A stretch of 7,218 bases of DNA, taken from Armatimonadota bacterium (GTDB lineage Bacteria > Armatimonadota > Zipacnadia > Zipacnadales > FEN-943). The notes under the pieces were generated by a model that was not told where the DNA came from, searched no databases, and worked only from the letters and a program-made list of their open reading frames with translations. This document shows, piece by piece, positions 1 to 6,257 of the stretch (positions are counted from its first letter, which is position 1; every line of letters begins with the position of its first letter). The stretch covers positions 1-7,218 of the forward strand of contig JAKORR010000659.1 in NCBI GenBank assembly GCA_029777735.1, given 5' to 3'. Both the position numbers and the translations under genes were made by a program.

Positions 1-1
1 G

Positions 2-346
2 ACTTTCACTGTCCACGCCACCGACGGGGATGGCATCAAGCGGGTGCGGGCAGACATTTACAAGCCCGACGGTTCGCATACCAGCATCTATCTCGATCGC
101 GCGGCGGGCGGCGTGCAGAATGGCACTAAGTGGGTGGACGCTACCTTCACCAAGTCCTACACCTTCCCACGCAACATGGCTACTCCAGACCCGCTGGGCA
201 ACCAGCCGGTCCAGACTTATGATCTTCGCTTCCAGGTGGAGGACAACACCGGCGCCACGACCAGTAAGAACACTGCTACGGGCGAGGAATGGTATCAGGT
301 TACCGTGCTGGGCCTTGAGCCACCACCCCCCCCACCCGCTCCTTAG
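2..346 (+). CDS. C-terminal part of a secreted/surface protein with an Ig-like domain (5' end outside window)
   Basis: The frame is open from the first full codon of the window and gives 114 residues before a TAG stop, so this is the 3' end of a longer gene. The visible residues look like one bacterial Ig-like or cadherin-like beta-sandwich. They open with FTVHATDGDGI (a D-x-D-G turn), alternate hydrophobic strands such as VRADIY and YDLRFQVEDNTGA, and end with the strand WYQVTVLG. The protein finishes in a run of prolines (PPPPPPAP), a typical flexible tail. There is no cysteine and no membrane anchor in the visible part. An internal GTG at 44 could be mistaken for a start, but the domain clearly begins before it. 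An intrinsic terminator follows 72 bases after the stop. Ig-like modules of this kind usually serve as spacers or carbohydrate- or protein-binding parts of extracellular proteins; the activity of the whole protein cannot be judged from here. Confidence 0.75.
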   Translation, partial: TFTVHATDGDGIKRVRADIYKPDGSHTSIYLDRAAGGVQNGTKWVDATFTKSYTFPRNMATPDPLGNQPVQTYDLRFQVEDNTGATTSKNTATGEEWYQVTVLGLEPPPPPPAP

Positions 347-418
347 GAACCTGATGACGAGCAGGTAACTGGGACTTCGTGGGCCTCGGAACTATAGGCT
401 TTTCTATCCATAAGGCGA

Positions 419-450
419 AGGGGGACATCGTCCCTCTTTTCCTTTCTTTT
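419..450 (+). terminator. Intrinsic (rho-independent) terminator
   Basis: An 8-base-pair stem (left arm 419-426, AGGGGGAC; right arm 430-437, GTCCCTCT, one G-T pair) closes a three-base loop. It runs directly into a T-rich tract, TTTTCCTTTCTTTT, at 437-450. It lies 72 bases after the stop of the Ig-like gene and about 90 bases before the CAP gene, so it should end transcription of the former. The T-tract is interrupted by C, but stem strength and position make this the clearest terminator in the window. Confidence 0.7.
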
Positions 451-484
451 GCGTCGGAGGTCTGCTCCGCGTTCACTGTGCCGG

Positions 485-505
485 GGGCCGCATTCAGCGC
501 GGCCC
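485..505 (+). repeat. GC-only hairpin in the leader of the CAP gene
   Basis: A perfect 7-base inverted repeat, GGGCCGC (485-491) and GCGGCCC (499-505), surrounds a seven-base loop. It ends 22 bases before the ribosome binding site of the CAP gene. No T-tract follows, so it is not a standard terminator. A weaker 5-base hairpin (CGGAG 455-459, CTCCG 465-469) lies between it and the terminator at 419-450. It could stabilise the 5' end of the message or be a chance feature of GC-rich DNA. Confidence 0.4.
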
Positions 506-537
506 AGTCCAGGCTCAGGGATTGACGGAGAACTTCT

Positions 538-1638
538 ATGCCACCTAGCACACTCGCTCCCTTGCCTCGGAAGGCACCTGTACCTAAGCCTAGCCAGCGC
601 CATGAGCGGAGCGGGCATCTGAGTGCTGGCGTACGCATTGGCGTGTTTGGGCTCGGCCTGCTACTGATGGTTTGCCCGGCTCTGGCGCAAGACCCGGGCA
701 GTGGTGATGTGGACGGCAACGACAAGGTCGATGCCGGCGACTTGGCGGCCTTCGCGCAGGCGTGGCGAGAGTACGTTGCAGGCCGCCCAGATTGGAACCG
801 CCGGGCGGACCTTGCTATCCCCTACGACCACCTCGACTGGCGCGATGCGCAAGCCCTGCTGGCCGTTTGGTTGTCTCTGACCAACGTCTTGCCAGCTGAC
901 CTGCTGGCCGAAGCCGAGCAAGACGTGGACGCCGGGCGGATCACCGACGCCGAGGAGAAGCTACAGCGGGTGATGGCTACGAAACCGGACTGGGCGCGCC
1001 CCCACGGCGTGCTGGGCGTGGTCCGGCAAGAGCAGGGGAACCAGAGCGCCGCGACGGCCGAATACGAGCTCTTCGGCAAGCTATGGCGGCGCAAGGCGGG
1101 CGTGGCCGAAAGCCCCCAGGCAGCCTATGAGGCCAGGTTCTACTGGCTTATCAACGATGAGCGCTTTGGTCGCGCCATTTCTCTCCTCAAACCCAACCCG
1201 GGCCTTTGCCACGTCGCGCTTTGGCACAGCGACTACATGCTCAAAACGCATACGCTGACTCACGAGGAGGAGGACGCCCGATACAAGCTGCCCTGGGACC
1301 GGATGGCGACTATCATGGGGTGCCGGCCGAGCTATGCGGCAGAGAACGTGGGCAACCGGTGGGGAGAGGGCACTGTTGTCATCACGATCGAGTGGGTTGA
1401 CGTCTTGCATCAGGCCTTCATGGATAGCCCTGGGCACCGGGCAAACATCCTGGACACTCGCGGCGCCGATATCGGAGTCGCCTTGTCACTGCAGACAAGC
1501 GCGAGGAAGGAGCTGTGGGTTACAGAGAACTTCGCCAAGATGGCAGCGGGGGGCGCGTGCCCAGGAGCAGAGCCCGCAGGGGACCCGGCCGTCCTCCAGC
1601 GGCTCTCCGGGCCGCTTACTCTCGGACCGGTGCGCTGA
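538..1638 (+). CDS. Exported CAP/SCP-domain (YkwD-like) protein with N-terminal dockerin-like loop and TPR-like region
   Basis: This 366-residue protein starts at an ATG preceded by GGAG (527-530) with a 7-base gap. Residues 31-50 form a hydrophobic signal core ending PALA, with likely cleavage before Q51; the n-region before it is unusually long, about 30 residues. Directly after it, residues 57-68 (DVDGNDKVDAGD) match a 12-residue dockerin/EF-hand calcium loop, and a degenerate second copy follows at about 91-103. Residues 121-185 are helical and TPR-like (AGRITDAEEKLQRVMATKPDWARPH). Residues about 199-335 are a CAP domain (SCP, PF00188): HSDYM with H230, H242, AENVG with E269, SPGHRANIL with H300, and WVTENFA. 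These fit the His/Glu cluster of the family, which includes secreted YkwD-like proteins of mostly unknown function. A low-complexity tail closes the protein. The domain assignment is secure; the biological role (envelope, matrix or binding) is not. Confidence 0.88.
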   Translation: MPPSTLAPLPRKAPVPKPSQRHERSGHLSAGVRIGVFGLGLLLMVCPALAQDPGSGDVDGNDKVDAGDLAAFAQAWREYVAGRPDWNRRADLAIPYDHLDWRDAQALLAVWLSLTNVLPADLLAEAEQDVDAGRITDAEEKLQRVMATKPDWARPHGVLGVVRQEQGNQSAATAEYELFGKLWRRKAGVAESPQAAYEARFYWLINDERFGRAISLLKPNPGLCHVALWHSDYMLKTHTLTHEEEDARYKLPWDRMATIMGCRPSYAAENVGNRWGEGTVVITIEWVDVLHQAFMDSPGHRANILDTRGADIGVALSLQTSARKELWVTENFAKMAAGGACPGAEPAGDPAVLQRLSGPLTLGPVR

Positions 1639-1691
1639 GAGGTCTCCGCTTCTATGCAAGTTACTGGGCTCGCTCGTTCGACGCGAACACG

Positions 1692-3521
1692 TCACAGAGG
1701 CCCGTGTATGCTCTCGATTCGGCGACGAATCTTAGGAGCCTCCAGTGCCCGATCGTCTTGGTGAGCCTCAGCCCACTGGAGCACCGACCGCGCCTCCTCC
1801 TCCGCCAGCTTCATCAGCCGCGGGCGTGTAAAGTCGTTAGCCTCATCCAGCCGGACCAGAGCCCTCTGCCATGCCCCTGTCCGCAGCAGTAGTTCGGCGG
1901 CGATGTGAGCACGTTGCACAGCCCGCCACGCAGCGCGCTCCTCAGCGGCCAGGGCCCGTGAGCGCCCCAGGTGTTCGAGGGCACGCCGCAGCAATCCGGG
2001 CGTTGCGCGCTGAGCGTAGGAGAGGTCATAGTGGCCAGTGCAGGGCCCTGTCTGTACGAAGTCCTCTACGAGGGCGCGGTAGTAGGATGCCATCTCCTGC
2101 GCTGCGGGGCCGTAGACAGATTCGTAATAGGGAGCCAACAGGTCCTCGCCCAAGCGTCCCGTGGGTGCGCTATCGCCTGTCCACGCCAGCTCGGATATCA
2201 GGTAGGCGTTAGCGGCGAAGGTGCACCACTCCGCCGGGATATACTCCATCATCCACCCATCCACGCCAGCGCGGGTCAGGAAATCGAAGTAGGGAGGCAG
2301 CATCTGCGTTATCCGGTACGGCAGCGAGAAGGTGTCTATCTGCATCGTGTAGAGGAACACGCGCAGTTCACCAGGCGTGAGTTCCCGCCAGCGCTCGAGG
2401 AACTCTCTGTAGGTTGGATTGCGTCGGACGCAGGCGGGGTCGTCCAGCGAGTGCCGCAAGCAGCGCTGGAAGGCCGCGAAGTAGACGACCACGTTGGAGA
2501 GCGGCTGCGTCTCGCGGGGCGGGTCCACGTAGTTGAGGTAGGCCAGAGCCGTCAGCCGTGCCTCAGGCACCTCCTCGCCCACCCGCTCGGCCACGGCATT
2601 GACGAATCGCAAATAGCTGTCGGTGCGGCGCGGTTGGTCAGGCGACCACCAGCTCGGTTCAGGAGCCTCAGCGGCCTCACAGGCAGGGCACTGACACCAT
2701 CCGTAGCCGTCACGCGGCCACAGACCCACTTCCGTGATCTGTGGATTCGCGCGCAGGAAGGCCACTATGCGCTCCGCAATCAGCCGCGGCACTTCGGGCG
2801 CGGAGAGGCAGAGCTGACCGTCTGGGCGCCGCTCGCCGTCGATCAGGGCGAAGTACTCCGGGTGGCTCGCGAAGGTCTCCTCCGGCGGCAGCCAGAAGGG
2901 CAGCGTATGGTGCCCCAGGCTGGCGGTCATCCCTCGAAGAGCCAGCGGCTCGCGCAGTAACGAGAGATAGTCTTCCCAGACCCCCAATGCCGACGGGTTG
3001 ACCACGTAGTGGTTGTACCCGCGCTTTGCCATCCAGTCAACGAAGTCGCCCGCGTCGGGGCTGATGTCCGGGTAGTTAGTGAAGGCCCGGCAGGAAAAGC
3101 GCGGCAGCCAGCGGTACTCGCCGTTCGGGATCTCAAGCCTCGGCAGACGCGGGAGCGTTTCGTCGGCCTCCCACCGATTCACCCAGTAGGCACCGCCAAA
3201 ACGCTCCAACAGTCGATAGATGCCGTGAATCAGCCCGAAGGGGGTGCCTCCAAGCAGTTCCGCCCGCTCACCGGCAACACGCAAAAGGGCGCCGTCTCCG
3301 GCAGGCCCCGGTCCAGACCCCGCGGCGGCCGTATCAACGCCCAAGGTCAGCGAGGGTCCGGGGCCTGAGACAGCCTGATCACCCTCGATCAGTGATGGGC
3401 AGGCACCTGTGAGCAGTCCCACATAGTACACGAGCTCGCGGGCGGCGAAGCGTACTGGCTCCGCCGCCGCGGCAGGCAACACAACGTTGCCACGCGAGTC
3501 GGAGGCAAAAGTGAAGGACAT
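1692..3521 (-). CDS. DUF4838 domain-containing protein, glycosidase-like
   Basis: The 609-residue product starts at ATG 3519-3521, with GAGGTG (3530-3535) 8 bases upstream. Residues 1 to about 130 resemble the alpha-glucuronidase/GH20b-like N-terminal fold that precedes many glycosidase barrels: AARELVYYVGLLTG, then GGTPFGLIHGIYRLLERFGGAYW. Residues about 140-450 match DUF4838 (PF16126), including LGHHTLPFWLPPEETFASHPEYFAL and the signature DGYGWCQCPAC, with D271 and cysteines C276, C278 and C281. The C-terminal 150 residues are helical and rich in Arg, Glu and Ala. The family is related in fold to alpha-glucuronidases and probably acts on glycans, but its reaction is not established and I cannot name catalytic residues with confidence (D271 and E426 are candidates). 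No signal peptide or membrane segment is visible, suggesting a cytoplasmic protein, whereas many relatives are exported. It lies 113 bases downstream of the ADP-ribosylglycohydrolase gene on the same strand and may share its transcript. Confidence 0.85.
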   Translation of the reverse strand: MSFTFASDSRGNVVLPAAAAEPVRFAARELVYYVGLLTGACPSLIEGDQAVSGPGPSLTLGVDTAAAGSGPGPAGDGALLRVAGERAELLGGTPFGLIHGIYRLLERFGGAYWVNRWEADETLPRLPRLEIPNGEYRWLPRFSCRAFTNYPDISPDAGDFVDWMAKRGYNHYVVNPSALGVWEDYLSLLREPLALRGMTASLGHHTLPFWLPPEETFASHPEYFALIDGERRPDGQLCLSAPEVPRLIAERIVAFLRANPQITEVGLWPRDGYGWCQCPACEAAEAPEPSWWSPDQPRRTDSYLRFVNAVAERVGEEVPEARLTALAYLNYVDPPRETQPLSNVVVYFAAFQRCLRHSLDDPACVRRNPTYREFLERWRELTPGELRVFLYTMQIDTFSLPYRITQMLPPYFDFLTRAGVDGWMMEYIPAEWCTFAANAYLISELAWTGDSAPTGRLGEDLLAPYYESVYGPAAQEMASYYRALVEDFVQTGPCTGHYDLSYAQRATPGLLRRALEHLGRSRALAAEERAAWRAVQRAHIAAELLLRTGAWQRALVRLDEANDFTRPRLMKLAEEEARSVLQWAEAHQDDRALEAPKIRRRIESIHGPL

Positions 3522-3606
3522 TATCCCAGCACCTCGAGGACGGCGGCAGGCGCGAAGACGTCAAGCCTCGACGGCGCCGAACGGCCCATCCTCGACCCCG
3601 GTCCCC

Positions 3607-3628
3607 GGCCTGTCCAGTGAGCCAGGCC
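3607..3628 (-). repeat. Inverted repeat just after the ADP-ribosylglycohydrolase stop
   Basis: GGCCTG (3607-3612) and CAGGCC (3623-3628) form a perfect 6-base stem with a ten-base loop. It begins six bases after the stop of the upstream gene on the minus strand. There is no T-tract on either strand, so it may be a weak pausing or message-stability structure, or chance in GC-rich DNA. Confidence 0.3.
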
Positions 3629-3634
3629 CTGCTC

Positions 3635-4579
3635 TCAGGCGTGCTTGCCGTGCCAGGCTTCCAGGGTAGTTTCGTAAAGGCGGTGACTGAGAGCAGTCAG
3701 CGCCTGATAACCATCCAACTGGCGAGCCCAACGCTGGGGAATGGCATCCGCACCGAGATAGGCGCCAGCCATCGCTCCAGCAATGGCCGCCCTGGTATCC
3801 GCGTCTCCCGCACCCAGAACAGCTACAGTTAGCACATCTGCGAGGTCCTCGGGGTTGCGCAACCAGCAATAGAAGGCCGAAGCGACGGTCTCCCAGGCCG
3901 AACCGCTCAGTCCTAGCTCCTGCAGTGCCTTCGTCGGTGGCACTCTGTCCGCGGCGAGCTCCTGGGCACGGGCTATACTACTCAGCGTGCGGCACGGCGG
4001 GACGTATTCGAGCAGATTGGCCACCATGGTATCAAGCTTTAGCTCGTCCACGGCCGCGCGCGCAATAACCCAGGCCACTGCCAGCGCAGCGTTGATAGCC
4101 TCGTCGCTGCGGTGGGTTATCACAGCGCAGTCTCGGACATCTTCGTAGAGGTTGCGCAGGTTAAGGGCATGAAACAACCCGATGGGGGCGATACGCGAGG
4201 CCACGCCGCTGCCTGATGACCAAGGGCCGGTCTCCCCCGCCTCCTGCCAGGGAACGCGGTTGAGCAGTCGCTCCATAGAGCGCAGCGTCGCGCGACCGAT
4301 GCCCCGGCCGCCAGTACGGTACCAGGCCAAATAGCGCCGGGCTAGGTCCTCCCCGTTGACACCGCCGCAGGCGATGATCGACTGGGCTGTGGCCACCGAC
4401 ATGGCTGTGTCATCCGTCCACAGTGCGACCTGCATCTGCCAACGGTCGTACCGACCCTCCTGGTAGGCGATCAGCAGATCGTGGCTACGATAGCCCTCCA
4501 TAGTGGCCCCCAGACTGTCCCCCAGGGCCAAAGCCACCAAACTGCCCTCAAAGCTCTCCTTGCGTAGCTTGCGTGCCAT
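3635..4579 (-). CDS. ADP-ribosylglycohydrolase family protein (DraG/ARH fold)
   Basis: The 314-residue product belongs to the ADP_ribosyl_GH family (PF03747), all-helical enzymes that use two metal ions to cleave ADP-ribose from proteins, nucleic acids or small molecules. Numbered from the chosen start, the visible motifs are the opening FEGSLVALALGDSLGA (GD at 20-21), WTDDTAM with metal ligands T55-D56-D57, the SGSGVASRIAPIG segment (123-134, usually read as GNGAAMR), THRSDEAI with H156, and GAGDADT with D259, D261 and T262. All expected metal ligands are present and the length is normal, so it should be active. The substrate cannot be read from sequence: bacterial members include DraG (ADP-ribosyl-arginine on nitrogenase reductase), ARH3-like enzymes and others. 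A TTG at 4603 would add eight residues but has no Shine-Dalgarno; the ATG at 4577-4579 has a good one. No signal peptide is present, so it is cytoplasmic. No ADP-ribosyltransferase partner is visible nearby. Confidence 0.92.
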   Translation of the reverse strand: MARKLRKESFEGSLVALALGDSLGATMEGYRSHDLLIAYQEGRYDRWQMQVALWTDDTAMSVATAQSIIACGGVNGEDLARRYLAWYRTGGRGIGRATLRSMERLLNRVPWQEAGETGPWSSGSGVASRIAPIGLFHALNLRNLYEDVRDCAVITHRSDEAINAALAVAWVIARAAVDELKLDTMVANLLEYVPPCRTLSSIARAQELAADRVPPTKALQELGLSGSAWETVASAFYCWLRNPEDLADVLTVAVLGAGDADTRAAIAGAMAGAYLGADAIPQRWARQLDGYQALTALSHRLYETTLEAWHGKHA

Positions 4580-4583
4580 AAAA

Positions 4584-4591
4584 TCCTTCCC
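4584..4591 (-). promoter_or_regulatory. Ribosome binding site that fixes the ADP-ribosylglycohydrolase start
   Basis: Read on the minus strand, GGGAAGGA lies 4 bases before the ATG at 4577-4579. No comparable purine run precedes the alternative in-frame TTG at 4601-4603, so the ATG is preferred and the product begins MARKLRKESFEG. Confidence 0.6.
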
Positions 4592-4682
4592 GATAGAAGC
4601 CAACCGAAACGGCAGGACGATCCTTGGCGTCTCTACTACATGCTCCTCTAGGGCCTGGGTTGGCGTATATCCCCATGACCTC

Positions 4683-4698
4683 GGCCTCTGAAGAGGCC
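4683..4698. repeat. Perfect inverted repeat GGCCTC-TGAA-GAGGCC
   Basis: Two 6-base arms (4683-4688 and 4693-4698) enclose a four-base loop. A second, 5-base hairpin follows at 4710-4722 (CGGCA / TGCCG). Both lie in the 186-base spacer between the SPFH gene and the ADP-ribosylglycohydrolase gene. Neither has a T-tract. They could be part of a transcription boundary or a regulator site. Confidence 0.4.
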
Positions 4699-4727
4699 CC
4701 CCAGGGTTTCGGCAATCTGCCGCAGCA

Positions 4728-4757
4728 AAGCGCCTCGTCAGTCGGCCCTCAAGGCGC
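4728..4757 (-). terminator. Weak terminator candidate after the SPFH gene
   Basis: On the minus strand, GCGCCT (4752-4757) pairs with AGGCGC (4730-4735) across a 16-base loop, followed only by TT and then G. It starts 8 bases after the SPFH stop codon. The position is right but the loop is long and the T-run short, so it may be a rho-dependent or processing site rather than a true intrinsic terminator. Confidence 0.3.
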
Positions 4758-4765
4758 CCCCGGTT

Positions 4766-5692
4766 TTAGGCCTGTGGTCTTTCCTCGCCTCCCTCGGCGG
4801 TCTCCCGGAAGGCCATGCCGGCAGCGGAAATGCCCGCCAGTATGCCGGTGGCTTCAAGCGGCAGGAAGACCTTGGTGGCCTTGCCGTTGGCGATGGACTG
4901 CAGAGCCTCCAGGTACTTGTAGGCCAGCAGATCGTGCGTAGGCCCGCCATCATGGATGCCAGCGAAGACCGTGCGAATGGCTTGGGCCTGCCCCTCGGCG
5001 ACGGCGATCTCCCTGTACTTCTGAGCGTCGGCGACCTTGCGTATGGCCTCAGCCTCACCCTCGGCCTCCAGGACGCGAGCTTGCTTATTACCCTCGGCCG
5101 TAAGGATCGCCGACTGGCGGGTCCCCTCGGCCTCAAGAATCATTGCACGCTTGTCTCGTTCGGCCTTCATCTGGCGGCTCATTGCCTCGACAATGTCTCG
5201 CGGTGGTTCAATGGCTTGCAGCTCCACTCGCGTCACGCGCACGCCCCACTTGTCCGTCGCGTCGTCGAGGACCTGGCGAAGCTGGGAGTTGATGATCTCG
5301 CGGGAGGTCAAAGCTTCGTCCAGCTCCATGTCGCCGACTATGTTACGCAGGTTCGTTTGGGCAAGCTTGATCGCCGCCATCCGGAAGTCTGTGACGTTGT
5401 AAATACGCTTGACCGGATCGGTAACCTCGTAATAGACCACGGCGTCTACCGTGACCATTGCATTGTCCTTGGTGATAACCTCCTGAGGAGCAACGTCCAG
5501 GACGGTCTCACGTACGTCCACGCGGATCAGGTTCTGGAAGAAGGGTATAACCAGGGTCAGGCCAGGCTGCGCGGTGCGCGTGTACTTGCCGAAGGTCTCA
5601 ACAACGCCCCGCTCGTACTGTCGGATAACGTAGACCGACTTGCTGATGACAATCAGCGCCAGAATCGCCAACGCAATCCAAAGCCATATCAT
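4766..5692 (-). CDS. qmcA: SPFH/stomatin-like membrane protein (paraslipin, QmcA type)
   Basis: The 308-residue product has one N-terminal membrane helix (residues 2-20) followed by the SPFH/PHB domain (about 21-180). Recognisable pieces are YVIRQYERGVVETFGKY, GLTLVIPFFQ, RETVLDVAPQEVITKDNAMV and WGVRVTRVELQAIEPP. After it comes a charged, Ala/Glu-rich coiled coil (about 175-242) with AEG recurring every 11 residues, then the conserved tail KATKVFLPLEATGILAG. This layout and length match bacterial paraslipins such as QmcA (YbbK), which form large oligomeric rings in flotillin-like membrane domains and interact with membrane proteases. The gene lies 37 bases after the NfeD-like gene, the standard pairing for this subfamily. 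I chose the ATG at 5690-5692, which has GGAAGGT 8 bases upstream; a GTG one codon earlier is the alternative. The symbol is a subfamily label, not proof of orthology. Confidence 0.93.
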   Translation of the reverse strand: MIWLWIALAILALIVISKSVYVIRQYERGVVETFGKYTRTAQPGLTLVIPFFQNLIRVDVRETVLDVAPQEVITKDNAMVTVDAVVYYEVTDPVKRIYNVTDFRMAAIKLAQTNLRNIVGDMELDEALTSREIINSQLRQVLDDATDKWGVRVTRVELQAIEPPRDIVEAMSRQMKAERDKRAMILEAEGTRQSAILTAEGNKQARVLEAEGEAEAIRKVADAQKYREIAVAEGQAQAIRTVFAGIHDGGPTHDLLAYKYLEALQSIANGKATKVFLPLEATGILAGISAAGMAFRETAEGGEERPQA

Positions 5693-5700
5693 CACCTTTC

Positions 5701-5707
5701 ACCTTCC
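5701..5707 (-). promoter_or_regulatory. Ribosome binding site of the SPFH gene
   Basis: On the minus strand GGAAGGT lies 8 bases before the ATG at 5690-5692 and 5 bases before the GTG at 5693-5695. A second purine run, AAAGG (5695-5699), sits too close to the ATG and overlaps the GTG. The spacing favours the ATG. Confidence 0.5.
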
Positions 5708-5729
5708 TTGATTGGGTCCTGACCCGGCC

Positions 5730-6167
5730 CTAGCCTTCCGTCGGCGGTAAGGGTTCCACCGAGAGCGTCGCGCCTGATATGTCAGTCACCTTCACCCGGG
5801 AGCCTACCTCAACGATCTGGTCGGCGCGGGCCCGCCATTCATCAGATCCCAAGCGCACACGGCCTGTATTGGCCACCGGATCAATGGTCTCGATGACGAT
5901 GCCAGTTGTGCCGACAAGGGCGTCAACATTGGTCCGGAAGGGCAGTCGTTCGTGAAGCTTTTTGACGAGAGGGCGGGTGATCCAAAGCAGGAAGACCGAT
6001 GCCACCACAAAAACTACCCATGGAACCCACTGAGGTGAGAAAAATGCGAATATTCCGGCGATAAAGGCTGCAATCGCCACCCATATAATGAAAAAGGTGG
6101 TTGTAAAGACCTCAACAATCAAGAGGATAATTGCAGCCACGAGCCAAGCCACGCCGGGTGACATCAT
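5730..6167 (-). CDS. Short NfeD-like membrane protein (YbbJ type), partner of the SPFH protein
   Basis: The 145-residue product has three hydrophobic helices (about 5-25, 27-45 and 48-66), then a cytoplasmic-type linker with basic residues (RPLVKKLHERLPFR), and a soluble OB-fold at about 82-140. The OB-fold shows LVGTTGIVIETIDP, GRVRLGSDEWRARAD and VEVGSRVKVTDISGATLSV, the standard NfeD C-terminal pattern (PF01957). The absence of an N-terminal ClpP-like protease domain puts it in the short NfeD class, whose members are encoded next to stomatin/paraslipin genes and are thought to stabilise or anchor the SPFH ring. It is the first gene of a two-gene unit with the SPFH gene. Two ATG codons are adjacent at the start. 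AGGAGGT (6171-6177) is only 3 bases from the first and 6 from the second (6162-6164), so translation may begin at the second. Confidence 0.92.
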   Translation of the reverse strand: MMSPGVAWLVAAIILLIVEVFTTTFFIIWVAIAAFIAGIFAFFSPQWVPWVVFVVASVFLLWITRPLVKKLHERLPFRTNVDALVGTTGIVIETIDPVANTGRVRLGSDEWRARADQIVEVGSRVKVTDISGATLSVEPLPPTEG

Positions 6168-6170
6168 CTA

Positions 6171-6177
6171 ACCTCCT
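6171..6177 (-). promoter_or_regulatory. Strong ribosome binding site of the NfeD-like gene
   Basis: AGGAGGT on the minus strand is a near-perfect Shine-Dalgarno, the strongest in the window. Its spacing is better for the second of the two consecutive ATG codons (6162-6164) than for the first (6165-6167). Confidence 0.65.
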
Positions 6178-6257
6178 ACCATCGGCCCTACCGCTGATCC
6201 TGCCTCGACAACAGGAACAGCTATGCGGCACCTGGAGGGCCTGATGAGTGTATGCAC

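Noticed and set aside
1676..1688. Hairpin GTTCG-ACG-CGAAC between the converging CAP and DUF4838 genes as a shared terminator
   Set aside because: The stem is only five base pairs and there is no T-tract on either strand, so it does not qualify as an intrinsic terminator.
1971..2960. 329-codon open frame on the plus strand
   Set aside because: It lies wholly antisense to the DUF4838 gene, whose product has clear family motifs. Long antisense frames are common in GC-rich genes, and its translation shows no recognisable domain.
3552..3570. TTGACG on the minus strand as the -35 box of a DUF4838 promoter
   Set aside because: No -10-like hexamer occurs at 16-18 bases downstream; the region is GC-rich throughout.
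4601..4603. TTG as start of the ADP-ribosylglycohydrolase
   Set aside because: It lacks a Shine-Dalgarno and the added eight residues lie outside the family domain; the ATG at 4577-4579 is better supported.
4934..5722. 262-codon open frame on the plus strand
   Set aside because: It is antisense to the SPFH gene, with no domain pattern and no convincing ribosome binding site; the minus-strand product is unmistakable.
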